Below are positions 27,085 to 36,000 of a DNA stretch of 64,000 nucleotides, one piece after another; position 1 is the stretch's first letter; each line of letters starts with the position of its first letter. A program made the translations under genes and the position numbers. The notes under the pieces were generated by a model that was not told the DNA's origin, made no database searches, and worked only from the letters and a program-made list of their open reading frames with translations. Location of the stretch: NCBI GenBank assembly GCA_910578565.1, contig CAJTQF010000005.1, forward strand, positions 56,731 to 120,730. Reading direction: 5' to 3'. The stretch is from an uncultured Christensenella sp. (lineage in GTDB: Bacteria; Bacillota; Clostridia; Christensenellales; Borkfalkiaceae).

Positions 27085-27113
27085 TTATTAAATAACAATC
27101 TTTAAAATGTCAA
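27085..27113 (-). promoter_or_regulatory. Promoter of the transglutaminase-like gene
   Basis: On the minus strand, TTGACA (27113-27108), a 17-bp spacer and TAATAA (27090-27085). A GGAG ribosome site lies just before the start codon at 27046. Confidence 0.65.
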
Positions 27114-27138
27114 GTAAAATCGCACTTGCCTTGCTTGC

Positions 27139-27162
27139 AAGTATAGTGGGTGCGCTATACTT
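27139..27162. terminator. Hairpin downstream of pyk
   Basis: An 8-bp perfect stem (27139-27146 with 27155-27162) lies between the pyk stop and the transglutaminase promoter; a weaker ACTTGC/GCAAGT stem overlaps it. The following bases are A/T-rich rather than a clean U-run. Confidence 0.45.
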
Positions 27163-27227
27163 ATTTATATTTATGTGGATAAATTCCCTATGGTAACTAC
27201 GCTTAAGTCCGCCTTTTTAAAATTCAA

Positions 27228-28646
27228 TTAAACTGTTTCTACGTTTATTAAGTTTGAGTTTCCGCTCTTGCCGTTGGGAGTGCCGCCCGTTAAAACAATT
27301 TTATCGCCCTTTTTGACCAGTCCGGAATCCATTGCCGCGCGTTTTGCATAGTGGAACAGTACGTCGACCGAGTAAAACTCTTCACTGATTACGGGGGTTA
27401 CTCCCCAGCTTAAAGCCAGCTTTCTGTAAGCGCGTTCATCCGTTGTCATCCCGATTATATCAATCAGCGGGCGAAAACGTGAAACCGTTCTTGCAGTGCC
27501 GCCTGTTCGTGTGCAGACCACTATTACGCTTGCGCCTATGTCATGCGCCAGCGTACAGGCAGAGTGTGAAAGCGCTTCCGAAAGTTTGGTTATATGATAG
27601 TCCGCGTCTTTTATATACGCGATATAGTTTGTGTTTGCTTCGGCTTGCTGTGCAATTTTCGCCATTGCGCGTACGGCTTCAACGGGATACATTCCGGCAG
27701 CCGTTTCTCCCGAAAGCATTATCGCGGAAGAACCGTCGTAAACTGCGTTTGCAACGTCGGAAATTTCGGCACGGGTGGGGCGGGGCTGTTTTATCATAGA
27801 TTCAAGCATTTCGGTGGCTGTAATAGAGCGTTTGCCGTGAACGCGGCAGGTTCTTATTATTGTTTTCTGAATGCTGGGCAACTCTTCAAAAGGAACTTCA
27901 ACGCCCAAATCGCCGCGCGCAACCATTATGCCGTCTGATGCTTCCAAAATCGATTCGAGATTGTTCACGCCGGCACGGCTCTCGATTTTTGCAATTATTT
28001 CAATTTCTCCGTCAGGCGAGCCGCATTCGCGCAACCAGTTTCTTACGTCTATAAGGTCCTGCGCCTTAGATACGAACGAACAGGCTATGAAATCAACGCC
28101 CTGCTCAACGCCGAATTTGATATCTGCTTTATCCTGTTCGGAAAGGTAAACCATATTAAGTTCTTTGTCGGGGAAAAACATACTTTTTCTGTTTGAAAGG
28201 TCGCCGCCGACTATGGTTTTACATATAACGTTGGGTTTTTCGACTTTTTCAACTTCAAAAATCATAAGCCCGTTGTTTAGGAGAATTTTGTCGCCTTTAA
28301 CCATTTGGTCGCAAATTCCCGCAAACGAAACGGAAACTCTGTTTTTGTCGCCTATTATATCTTCTGTGGTAAAGGTAAAAATATCGCCCGCTTTTAATGT
28401 GATTTTGCCGTTTGCAAAAGTCTTTATTCTGAATTCCGGACCTTTTGTGTCCAGCATAATGGGGAGGGGGGCTTTTTTCGCTTCCCTGACCTTTTTAATT
28501 TTTGCAATCTTTATTGCGTGTTCTTCATGCGTCCCGTGTGAAAAGTTTAGACGCGCAACGTTCATGCCCGCGTCAATCAAATCGGCTAAAATTTCTTCGC
28601 TGTCTGATGCCGGACCCAAAGTACAGATTATTTTTGTCTTTTTCAT
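27228..28646 (-). CDS. pyk: Pyruvate kinase
   Basis: Final ATP-yielding glycolytic step, from PEP plus ADP to pyruvate. The 472 residues contain KTKIICTLGPAS, NFSHGTHEEH, the active-site IIAKIESRAG and the signature GIMVARGDLGVEVPFE, plus ATEMLESMI. It lacks the extra C-terminal PEP-utiliser domain of Bacillus enzymes. The start is taken as ATG 28646 because GGAGAAAGG lies directly before it; a TTG at 28658 would fall upstream of that site. Its product feeds acetate formation by Pta-AckA, encoded nearby. Confidence 0.97.
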   Translation of the reverse strand: MKKTKIICTLGPASDSEEILADLIDAGMNVARLNFSHGTHEEHAIKIAKIKKVREAKKAPLPIMLDTKGPEFRIKTFANGKITLKAGDIFTFTTEDIIGDKNRVSVSFAGICDQMVKGDKILLNNGLMIFEVEKVEKPNVICKTIVGGDLSNRKSMFFPDKELNMVYLSEQDKADIKFGVEQGVDFIACSFVSKAQDLIDVRNWLRECGSPDGEIEIIAKIESRAGVNNLESILEASDGIMVARGDLGVEVPFEELPSIQKTIIRTCRVHGKRSITATEMLESMIKQPRPTRAEISDVANAVYDGSSAIMLSGETAAGMYPVEAVRAMAKIAQQAEANTNYIAYIKDADYHITKLSEALSHSACTLAHDIGASVIVVCTRTGGTARTVSRFRPLIDIIGMTTDERAYRKLALSWGVTPVISEEFYSVDVLFHYAKRAAMDSGLVKKGDKIVLTGGTPNGKSGNSNLINVETV

Positions 28647-28722
28647 TCCTTTCTCCAAAATTGTCTTTAGTCCATTTTAAAATAAAATATTTAAAAAATC
28701 AATATTATTGCAGGTAAAATAG

Positions 28723-28751
28723 TTACCTTATTTTTTAAATTGTGTTAAAAT
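28723..28751 (+). promoter_or_regulatory. Promoter of rnpB
   Basis: TTACCT (28723-28728, weak), a 17-bp spacer and TAAAAT (28746-28751). The predicted start near 28758 coincides with the first paired base of the RNase P RNA. Confidence 0.6.
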
Positions 28752-28758
28752 ATTTTTG

Positions 28759-29111
28759 ATTTGAGTTAATTATACGGTCGCGGGCTGCGCAAGCAGCGTG
28801 AGGAAAGTCCGAGCATCGCAGGGCAAGGGTGCCTGTTAACGGCAGGAGAAGGCGACTTCAAGGAAAGTGAACAGAAATATACCGCAGCGTTTGCTGTAAG
28901 GTTGGAATGGCGAGGTAAGAGCTCACCGTCCCCGCGGTAACGCGGGGAGCCAATTAAACCCCACCCGATGCAAGATTGGGATAAGGACTGATTTAATTCA
29001 AGGGCTGCCCGTCCGTCTTTATCCGTAAATATCGCTGAATCTTACAGGCGACTGTAAGAGTAGATAGATGACCGTACACGACAGAACTCGGCTTACAGAT
29101 TAATCTCAAAT
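28759..29111 (+). ncRNA. rnpB: RNase P RNA, A-type
   Basis: The catalytic RNA of RNase P, which trims tRNA 5' leaders. Recognisable conserved blocks are GAGGAAAGTCCGAGC near the 5' end, CAGGGCAAGGGTGCC, GGTAAGAGCTCACC, AAACCCCACCCG (A-type), AGATAGATGACCG, and the 3' ACGACAGAACTCGGCTTACA. The ends are set by the P1 helix, 28759-28770 with 29099-29111. The total is about 353 nt. It lies alone between two minus-strand genes, with its own promoter and terminator. Confidence 0.95.
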
Positions 29112-29118
29112 TGTTATA

Positions 29119-29150
29119 AGCGCCGCAGCGTAAATCCGCTGCGGCGCTTT
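29119..29150. terminator. Terminator of rnpB
   Basis: A perfect 12-bp stem (29119-29130 with 29137-29148), loop TAAATC, then TT. It lies between convergent rnpB and tmcAL. Confidence 0.8.
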
Positions 29151-29182
29151 CCGTAAACAAAAAACCTTAGGAAGTCGGGGTG

Positions 29183-30337
29183 TTAAACTATCGTTAATCG
29201 GTCCGGTATTTTAGTCATATTTATAAAATTCCAGACATTCAATTCGTTTTTGTCTTTTTCAAAGCACTGTTTTGCCGTATCGGTAAGTTTTGTAAGCGCG
29301 GAGCTGCCGTCGGTTATAAGCGGGTAGTCCGATTTCGCAAGCGCGGCTAACATCCGGTCCGCTTTGTCTTTTTTAATTGCAAGTACCTTTATATACAGTT
29401 CGTTGTTTAAAAATCTTTCGCTTTCGTCCCGATACAGTTCAAGCGCGTTTGCACAGAGTATCCTTTTTATACGTGAAGAAGAGTATCTTTTTGATGTGGC
29501 AGCGTTTATAATCTCCTGTACGGGATTGCCGTCAAGACTTTTAATTCTGTTTTCAAGGCCTTCGCCGCAGCCGTAAATTCTTTTCAGCTTGTCGGTTCCT
29601 GTTTTGAAAAGACAGTGGCGTAACATACTGTCGTAGTTTCCCGTGGCGGCGTTTTGCAAATCGTCATAAACAAAATCGGGTAAGTTATTTTTGACTTTTA
29701 AGTCGGCAAGATTTTGACGGATAGCCGTAGCGGAAGAAAAATCTTCTTTAAGTTCGCCGTCGCTGTATCCGCCGCCTATGCGTTTTATCGGTAAAATACT
29801 TATATCCGAATTTATTCGCATAAGCGCTTTTGTGTATTCCAAAGCTAAAACGTTGTTGGGTTTTGACAGAAGTTCGCCGTTGCCGCCGCAGGATTCAAAC
29901 GCCGCGGCATAACTTTTAATATAGCTTTCGCCGCCGCTAAGTTTTTCGGATAAAACGTCTTTAAATTTTTTACTCTCGTTCAAAAGCAGTTTCGCCGCAT
30001 TTAAAAAGTCTTCGTGCAGTCCGCTTTCGCATCCGAATGCAAGGTAAGAAATTTCCGGAACGGAAGACAAAATTTTAATCGCGCCCTTTGCGAAAATTTC
30101 CGCAGGAGCAACGGCAAACGTTGCGGGAAGCTGAATTACGCAGTCGGCTCCGCCGAGTATGGCGTGTTTCGCGCGAGTGAATTTATCAAGGATACACATT
30201 TCCCCGCGCTGGGTAAAAGAGCCGCTCATTATGCACAGCAAAGCGTCGCACCCGCTTGCTTTTTTTGCCTGTTCAAGGAAATATTTATGTCCGTTGTGGA
30301 ATGGGTTAAATTCACAAATTATTGCGCAAATTTTCAT
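29183..30337 (-). CDS. tmcAL: tRNA(Met) cytidine acetate ligase TmcAL
   Basis: Makes N4-acetylcytidine at C34 of elongator tRNA-Met, activating acetate with ATP. The 384 residues match YlbM/TmcAL: a nucleotidyltransferase-fold HxGH motif (H14-N-G-H17 in NPFHNGH), SGSFTQRGE, KRIGGGYSDG and SATAIRQN. The gene is divergent from pta-ackA, whose products set the acetate pool. This makes functional sense, although the link is only positional. Length is normal. Confidence 0.93.
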   Translation of the reverse strand: MKICAIICEFNPFHNGHKYFLEQAKKASGCDALLCIMSGSFTQRGEMCILDKFTRAKHAILGGADCVIQLPATFAVAPAEIFAKGAIKILSSVPEISYLAFGCESGLHEDFLNAAKLLLNESKKFKDVLSEKLSGGESYIKSYAAAFESCGGNGELLSKPNNVLALEYTKALMRINSDISILPIKRIGGGYSDGELKEDFSSATAIRQNLADLKVKNNLPDFVYDDLQNAATGNYDSMLRHCLFKTGTDKLKRIYGCGEGLENRIKSLDGNPVQEIINAATSKRYSSSRIKRILCANALELYRDESERFLNNELYIKVLAIKKDKADRMLAALAKSDYPLITDGSSALTKLTDTAKQCFEKDKNELNVWNFINMTKIPDRLTIV

Positions 30338-30345
30338 TTTATAAC

Positions 30346-30374
30346 TTTACAATTTTAATTTATTATTATATAAT
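30346..30374 (+). promoter_or_regulatory. Promoter of pta-ackA
   Basis: TTTACA (30346-30351), a 17-bp spacer and TATAAT (30369-30374) begin 8 bp upstream of the divergent tmcAL start codon. The leader of about 70 nt ends in an AAGGAG ribosome site. Confidence 0.82.
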
Positions 30375-30452
30375 GTACGGGATAAAGTTGTCCGAACAAA
30401 TATATTATAACCCAAAAATTCGGATAAATAAAGTGTTTTAAGGAGAAATGAA

Positions 30453-31517
30453 ATGTCATTGCTTGATAAAATCAAGAAAGCCGGAAACGAAATAGTCGAC
30501 GCAATAAACGGCACGCCGTCGCTTTTAAGGGAAATTAAAGAAAAGGCGGCTACCCGTAAAAAGACGATTGTTCTTTGCGAAGGCGAAGATAAACGCGTAG
30601 TGGAAGCTGCGGCTAAAATCACCGAAGAAGGAATTGCCAAAATCGTTCTTATAGGCAACTATGAAGAATGTAAAAGAGTGGCTCCCGACGTGGATCTTAC
30701 CGGAATTACGCTTATCGACCCGCTTACGTCCGATAAAACTGCGGAGTACGCAAAGATTTTGTACGAAGCAAGAAAGGCTAAGGGCATGACGGAAGAACAG
30801 GCGAACGAACAGGCGAAAGACAGAACCATGTTCGGCGCGCTTATGCTTAAAGCGGGCGACGTTGACGGCTACGTTTCGGGTGCATGCCATTCTACGGCAA
30901 ACACTCTCCGTCCCGGTTTGCAGGTTGTTAAAACCGCGCCCGGTATTAAGACGGTTTCAAGCTGTTTTATTATGATTGCTCCCAATAAGCACGAATACAA
31001 TCCCGACGGCGTTGCTGTGTTTGCGGACTGCGCGATAAATATCGAGCCCGACGCCCGGCAACTTGCGGATATTGCAATTTCGTCCGCAAAGACGGCGAAA
31101 GCTATTGCGGGCATAGAACCGAGAGTGGCTATGCTTTCGTTCTCTACCAAGGGTAGCGGTAACGACGATAAGTTTACCTGTTCTGTTCCGAAAGTGCAGG
31201 AAGCTACGCGCCTTGCAAAAGAAGCCGCTCCCGAGCTTGCGCTTGACGGCGAGTTCCAATTTGACGCGGCGGTAGCACCCGAAGTGGGCAAACTGAAAGC
31301 GCCCGGTTCAAAAGTGGCGGGCAGTGCAAACGTATTTGTCTTTCCCAATATAAACGCTGGTAATATAGGCTACAAAATTGCACAGCGCTTCGGCGGATAT
31401 ATGGCTGTAGGTCCCGTTTGTCAAGGTTTTGCAAAGCCGTTAAACGACCTTTCGCGCGGTTGCAGTGTCGACGATATTGTGGCAACGGTAGCAGTCACTG
31501 TTTTGCAGGCGGAGTAA
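30453..31517 (+). CDS. pta: Phosphate acetyltransferase
   Basis: Converts acetyl-CoA plus phosphate to acetyl phosphate in the ATP-yielding acetate pathway. The 354-residue protein is the short Pta form without the N-terminal DRTGG/CobB-like domains. Motifs include KTIVLCEGEDKRVVEAA, DVDGYVSGACHSTANTLRPGLQ and FPNINAGNIGYKIAQR. About 20 extra residues (MSLLDKIKKAGNEIVDAING) precede the usual start. ackA follows after 15 bp. Confidence 0.96.
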   Translation: MSLLDKIKKAGNEIVDAINGTPSLLREIKEKAATRKKTIVLCEGEDKRVVEAAAKITEEGIAKIVLIGNYEECKRVAPDVDLTGITLIDPLTSDKTAEYAKILYEARKAKGMTEEQANEQAKDRTMFGALMLKAGDVDGYVSGACHSTANTLRPGLQVVKTAPGIKTVSSCFIMIAPNKHEYNPDGVAVFADCAINIEPDARQLADIAISSAKTAKAIAGIEPRVAMLSFSTKGSGNDDKFTCSVPKVQEATRLAKEAAPELALDGEFQFDAAVAPEVGKLKAPGSKVAGSANVFVFPNINAGNIGYKIAQRFGGYMAVGPVCQGFAKPLNDLSRGCSVDDIVATVAVTVLQAE

Positions 31518-31532
31518 AAAGGAGTTTGACTT

Positions 31533-32726
31533 ATGAAAATTTTAGTTATAAATGCAGGTAGTTCTTCGCTTAAATACCAGCTTATAGATATGCAGACCGA
31601 AAAGGTTGTGGCAAAGGGCGGCTGTGAAAGAATAGGTATTCCCGGTTCTGTTTTAAAAGCCAAGGGCAACGGAAACGAAAAAACTTACGAAAAGGATATG
31701 CCCAACCATAAAGTGGCAATCGAACTTGTTTTACACGCGCTTAAAGACGAAGGCATAGGCGTAATTAAGTCTATGGACGAGATAGGCGCGGTAGGGCACA
31801 GAATAGTTGCCAGCGGCGAATATTTCAAAAAGACTACATTGGTTACTCCCGAAGTTTTAAAGACTTTGGAAGAAAAGACGTTCGAGCTTGCGCCCCTGCA
31901 CAATCCTGCGGCGGCGACCGGTTTAAGAGCGTGTATGGAAGTTATGCCAAAGACGCCCATGGCTCTTGTTTTCGATACTTCTTTCCACGCGACTATGCCC
32001 GAAAAGGCTTACCTTTACGGAATTGCGTATGAAGATTATAAAGAGTACGGCGTAAGACGTTACGGCGCGCACGGCACCAGCCATAAATTTGTATCGGCTG
32101 AAGCCGCTAAATATCTCGGCAAAAAACCCGAACAGCTTAAAATTGTAACCTGCCATCTCGGAAACGGCTCGTCGATTTCCGCTGTGGACGGCGGCAAGTG
32201 CGTTGATACGTCAATGGGCTTTACACCTCTCGCGGGTGTTTTGATGGGTACCCGTTCGGGCGATATTGACGCTTCTGCGGTAGAATTCTTAGCCCGTAAA
32301 AAGGGATTAAACCATTCCGAAGCCGTAATATATCTCAATAAAAAATGCGGCGTTGCGGGAATTTCTGGTGTTTCAAGCGATTTCAGGGATTTGGACGAAG
32401 GTGCCAAAAACGGTAATAACCGTTGCGCACTTGCATTGGATATGTTCAACTATCAGACCAAAAAATTTGTTGGCGCTTACGCGGCTGCAATGGGCGGGCT
32501 TGACTGTATAGTATTTACCGCGGGAATAGGCGAAAATTCTCCCAACGTGAGAGAAGGCGTATTGGAAGGGCTTGAATTTCTCGGCGTAAAATTCGATAAA
32601 AATGAAAACGCAAAAAGAACTGACGGAATTCACGAAATTTCCACCAAAGATTCAAAAGTCAAAGTCCTTGTAATTCCCACCAATGAAGAGTTGGTAATCG
32701 CAAGGGAAACCGCCGCGCTTTTATAA
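31533..32726 (+). CDS. ackA: Acetate kinase
   Basis: Transfers phosphate from acetyl phosphate to ADP, giving acetate and ATP. The 397 residues carry the ASKHA-fold signature INAGSSSLKYQLID, VFDTSFHATMP, RRYGAHGTSHKFV, HLGNGSS and FTAGIGENSP. The ATG at 31533 follows AAAAGGAG. Together with pta it forms the energy-conserving end of fermentation, pointing to an acetate-producing anaerobe. Confidence 0.98.
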   Translation: MKILVINAGSSSLKYQLIDMQTEKVVAKGGCERIGIPGSVLKAKGNGNEKTYEKDMPNHKVAIELVLHALKDEGIGVIKSMDEIGAVGHRIVASGEYFKKTTLVTPEVLKTLEEKTFELAPLHNPAAATGLRACMEVMPKTPMALVFDTSFHATMPEKAYLYGIAYEDYKEYGVRRYGAHGTSHKFVSAEAAKYLGKKPEQLKIVTCHLGNGSSISAVDGGKCVDTSMGFTPLAGVLMGTRSGDIDASAVEFLARKKGLNHSEAVIYLNKKCGVAGISGVSSDFRDLDEGAKNGNNRCALALDMFNYQTKKFVGAYAAAMGGLDCIVFTAGIGENSPNVREGVLEGLEFLGVKFDKNENAKRTDGIHEISTKDSKVKVLVIPTNEELVIARETAALL

Positions 32727-32755
32727 AAAAATTCTTTACGCGCCTTTAAAATGAG

Positions 32756-32784
32756 TTGACAAAGAATTGGCTATATAATATAAT
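32756..32784 (+). promoter_or_regulatory. Promoter of yceD-rpmF
   Basis: A perfect TTGACA (32756-32761), a 17-bp spacer and TATAAT (32779-32784). Confidence 0.88.
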
Positions 32785-32854
32785 TTCAAAGTACTTGCGC
32801 CTTATTGCATTTATGATGTAATCGGGCGGAATACACGGTAAGTCATCTTTCGAT

Positions 32855-33262
32855 ATGAAAATTCAGGTTCAAAAGCAAATTGCGCTTAAACGCTACACGG
32901 GGGATTTCGAATTTCAGTTTGACCCGCCCGAAGGAACGTGTCTTATACCGCTGTGTCGGATAAACGGCGCGGTAAAGGTTTGCGGCAGTTTTGAAATTTA
33001 CGACGACGACAGCGTAGGGGTGAATTTCACTGTAGATTACGTTATAAGCGGTCAGTGTTCGTATTGTCTGAACAATGCAAACCAAGAGATAAAGCAAGAG
33101 TTTGACGTGCTTTTCGTAACAGTAGAAGACCCCGATAACTATACATACGACGGCAGGGTTATCGATTTAACTACAGCCGTAACGGATGCAATACTTTTCA
33201 GTCAACCAAATTTGATTTTGTGCAAAGAGGACTGCGGCGGTATTGACGTTAACAATAAGTAA
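32855..33262 (+). CDS. yceD: YceD/DUF177 family protein
   Basis: The 135-residue protein lies directly upstream of rpmF, the standard place for YceD. The family has been linked to 23S rRNA accumulation and large-subunit assembly. Visible features are a CSYC pair mid-protein and a C-terminal CKEDCGG, the usual metal-binding-like cysteines of DUF177. Sequence conservation in this family is low, so position carries much of the call. Confidence 0.85.
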   Translation: MKIQVQKQIALKRYTGDFEFQFDPPEGTCLIPLCRINGAVKVCGSFEIYDDDSVGVNFTVDYVISGQCSYCLNNANQEIKQEFDVLFVTVEDPDNYTYDGRVIDLTTAVTDAILFSQPNLILCKEDCGGIDVNNK

Positions 33263-33283
33263 AAAGAGAAGAGGTGTATAAAT

Positions 33284-33472
33284 ATGGCAGTACCTAAGGG
33301 AAAACAGTCCAAAGCAAGGACGAACAGCAGATTTGCGAATTACAAAGCAACCGCTCCCACACTTGTGGAGTGCCCCCATTGTCATTCACAGAAGCAGGCT
33401 CACCGCGTTTGTGCTAATTGCGGCTACTACGACAAGGTTGAGGTAGTTTCCAAGGACGAAAAGAAAGACTAA
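33284..33472 (+). CDS. rpmF: Ribosomal protein bL32
   Basis: The 62-residue protein MAVPKGKQSKARTNSR... carries two CxxC pairs (CPHC and CANCG), i.e. the zinc-binding form of L32. The ribosome site AAGAGGTG precedes the ATG. It is co-transcribed with yceD and followed by a strong intrinsic terminator. No zinc-independent (cysteine-free) paralogue is seen in the window. Confidence 0.97.
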   Translation: MAVPKGKQSKARTNSRFANYKATAPTLVECPHCHSQKQAHRVCANCGYYDKVEVVSKDEKKD

Positions 33473-33481
33473 TCAAATTTG

Positions 33482-33516
33482 CGGACTGCCTTTAAAAAGG
33501 CAGTCCGTATTTTTTT
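33482..33516 (+). terminator. Terminator after rpmF
   Basis: An 11-bp stem (33482-33492 with 33497-33507) with loop TAAA, then GTATTTTTTT. asnS starts only 16 bp later, so either it relies on readthrough or a promoter overlaps this element; I see no clear one. Confidence 0.85.
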
Positions 33517-33531
33517 AGATAGGAGTTAATT

Positions 33532-34908
33532 ATGAAACATATTGATATTAAAACTCTGTTTTCACAAAGCGCAGATTTTTTGCAGAAAAGCGTAACGGTA
33601 TGCGGCTGGGTAAGGACGTGGCGTGATTCTAAGGGCGTTGCGTTTATCGAACTCAACGACGGTACAACTCTTAAAAACTTACAACTGATAATAGAAAAGG
33701 ATAATATGCAGGAAAGCGTATACAGACCCGCTTTGGTTGTCGGTGCGGCTTTAAAGGTGGAAGGTAAATTTATTGCAAGCGAACGCAACGGTTTTGAAAT
33801 GATACCTTCGGACATAACCGTACTCGGCTCGTGTCCGCAGGATTATCCTTTGCAGAAAAAGCACCATACGCTTGAATTTTTGCGTACCATTCCCCATTTA
33901 AGACCGCGTACGAAATATTTTGAAGCGGTTTTTGGGGTAAGAAACCAGCTTTCTTTTGCCATTCACACATATTTCCACAAACATGGCTACAAGTACGTTC
34001 ATACTCCCATAATTACGGGTAGCGACTGTGAAGGCGCGGGCGAGATGTTCCGCGTAACAACCCTGCCCTGGAACGTCAAAGCCAAGACCGAAGAAGAGTA
34101 TTTTTCGGGTGATTTTTTCGGCACGAGAACGGGACTTACCGTTTCTGGTCAGCTTGAAGGAGAAATGGCGGCGACGGGGCTTGGTAGAATTTATACTTTC
34201 GGACCTACTTTCCGCGCAGAACACAGCAATACTACCCGTCACGCGGCGGAATTCTGGCACATTGAACCCGAAGTCTGTTTTGCCGATATACACGACATAA
34301 TAGAAATTGCGGAAGATTTTATAAAGTCAATAATTTCCGATGTTTTGCAAAATTGTCCCAACGAACTTGCTTATTTTGAAGAGCGCGTTGAAAAAGGGCT
34401 TATCGAAAAACTTAAAAAAGTAATTGCAAGCGACTTCGGAAAAATAACTTATACCGAAGCGGTGGAAGTTTTAAAGAAGTCCGGCAAGGAATTTAAATAT
34501 CCCGTGGAGTGGGGCAGCGATTTGCAGACAGAACACGAGAAATATTTAACGGAAGAATATTTCAAAAAACCCGTATTTGTAACTGATTATCCAAAAGATA
34601 TTAAGTCGTTTTATATGAAGCAAAATGCAGACGGAAAAACGGTTGCCGCAACAGATTTGCTTGTTCCCGGCGTAGGTGAAATAATAGGATGCAGCGAAAG
34701 AGAAGCGGACTACGAAAAACTTAAAGCGGCAATGCTTAAAAAGGGTATGACTCTTGACGCTTATACCGAATATCTTGATACAAGAAAATACGGCAGTGTA
34801 CCGCACAGCGGCTTCGGACTTGGTTTAGAGCGTATTCTGATGTATATCACGGGCGTGCAAAATATCCGTGACACTCTGCTTTTTCCCAGAACGGTAGGAA
34901 ATTTATAA
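33532..34908 (+). CDS. asnS: Asparaginyl-tRNA synthetase
   Basis: A class II synthetase of 458 residues. An N-terminal OB-fold anticodon-binding domain (VTVCGWVRTWRDSKGVAFI) is followed by the catalytic core with motif 2 FRAEHSNTTRHAAEFWHIEPE and motif 3 GFGLGLERILMYITG. Its presence means tRNA-Asn can be charged directly rather than only by the amidotransferase route. The ATG follows AGGAG. The asparaginase gene starts 7 bp after its stop. Confidence 0.96.
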   Translation: MKHIDIKTLFSQSADFLQKSVTVCGWVRTWRDSKGVAFIELNDGTTLKNLQLIIEKDNMQESVYRPALVVGAALKVEGKFIASERNGFEMIPSDITVLGSCPQDYPLQKKHHTLEFLRTIPHLRPRTKYFEAVFGVRNQLSFAIHTYFHKHGYKYVHTPIITGSDCEGAGEMFRVTTLPWNVKAKTEEEYFSGDFFGTRTGLTVSGQLEGEMAATGLGRIYTFGPTFRAEHSNTTRHAAEFWHIEPEVCFADIHDIIEIAEDFIKSIISDVLQNCPNELAYFEERVEKGLIEKLKKVIASDFGKITYTEAVEVLKKSGKEFKYPVEWGSDLQTEHEKYLTEEYFKKPVFVTDYPKDIKSFYMKQNADGKTVAATDLLVPGVGEIIGCSEREADYEKLKAAMLKKGMTLDAYTEYLDTRKYGSVPHSGFGLGLERILMYITGVQNIRDTLLFPRTVGNL

Positions 34909-34914
34909 TTATTT

Positions 34915-35937
34915 ATGAAAGCCAATAATAGAATTAGCGTTATATTTACGGGCGGAACTATAGGCTCGTATTCAAGCGGCGGAATAGTCAGATTGAAGGA
35001 AGAGAGTAAAAGCCTGCTTCTGGAAAAATTTATCGGACGTTTCGGTAACGGCACCGTTTTCGACGAACTCAGACCGTTGAATATTTTGAGCGAAAACGTT
35101 CAGCCTTCCGATCTGGAAATTATGGCTGACTGCGTACGCAGTGTGGATAAAGATAAGTATGACGGTATAATAATTACTCACGGTACCGATACGCTATGCT
35201 TTACCGCAAATCTTTTCAGCCAGCTTTTTTGCGATGTGAAAATCCCCGTGGTTTTTGTTTCCGCACTATATCCGCTTGACGACGAAAGGAGCAGGGGACT
35301 TGAAAATTTTGCGGGGGCGGTCACGTTTATCCAATCTGCGGATTACGGCGGTGTGTTCGTATCTTTTACCAATCATGGTGAAGAGTGTAAAATCCACCTT
35401 GCCAGCCGTTTGACCGCCGCGACGCAGATAAGCGGCGAATACGACAGCATTTTGAACGTTCATTTCGGCGAGATAAGAGATGGAGATTTTGTATACAATA
35501 ACAATCCATTAAATCCCGGAATTTCAAAGCTAAGACAAAACAGAACGCTTTGCGACGCGCAAAAACTTTGTATGGATATGGTAACAATCCAGGCGCATTC
35601 TTTACTTAATTTCGATTTTTACCGCTTTACCGAAGTAAAACCCAAAGCCGTTATGGTTCAGCTTTACCACAGCGGCACAGTTTGCACAAAGGGTAAAGAA
35701 GCGAATTTTGTTAATTTCTTAAATTACTGTAAAGAACTGGGTATTCAGGTCGTAATCGCGCCTATAGACAGCCGCGCAAGAACGTATGGCAGTGCAGTTG
35801 GACTTGCGGATATGTGCATAGCGGCATACGATATCAGTTTTGAAATGGCTACCGCCAAGGTTCTGCTTGCGCTCGGTTCCGGGAAGAGTATAGAAAGCGT
35901 GTTAAGTCAAAACTATTTTTTTGAAAAACTGTATTAA
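34915..35937 (+). CDS. L-asparaginase
   Basis: Hydrolyses asparagine to aspartate and ammonia. The 340 residues show both catalytic Thr signatures: VIFTGGTIGS near the N-terminus and GIIITHGTDTL around 85-95. No signal peptide is present, suggesting the cytoplasmic type. The ribosome site is poor and the gap to asnS is 7 bp, so translation is probably coupled to asnS. Placing Asn use and Asn breakdown in one transcript is unusual. A Glu-tRNA amidotransferase-associated GatD is unlikely, since the extra domain of GatD is absent. Confidence 0.88.
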   Translation: MKANNRISVIFTGGTIGSYSSGGIVRLKEESKSLLLEKFIGRFGNGTVFDELRPLNILSENVQPSDLEIMADCVRSVDKDKYDGIIITHGTDTLCFTANLFSQLFCDVKIPVVFVSALYPLDDERSRGLENFAGAVTFIQSADYGGVFVSFTNHGEECKIHLASRLTAATQISGEYDSILNVHFGEIRDGDFVYNNNPLNPGISKLRQNRTLCDAQKLCMDMVTIQAHSLLNFDFYRFTEVKPKAVMVQLYHSGTVCTKGKEANFVNFLNYCKELGIQVVIAPIDSRARTYGSAVGLADMCIAAYDISFEMATAKVLLALGSGKSIESVLSQNYFFEKLY

Positions 35938-35965
35938 TGCCACGAAATAAAATTCGAGATAATTT

Positions 35966-36000
35966 AGCCTAATTCCTATTGACAATATAGGAATTAGGCT
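35966..36000. promoter_or_regulatory. 14-bp-arm perfect palindrome overlapping the nitroreductase promoter
   Basis: AGCCTAATTCCTAT (35966-35979) and its exact reverse complement (35987-36000) flank TGACAAT. The -35 box begins at the last base of the left arm, and the right arm fills the spacer up to the -10. This is well placed for repressor binding. As RNA it could also be a hairpin terminator for the asparaginase gene, with TTTATAATTT following. Confidence 0.75.
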
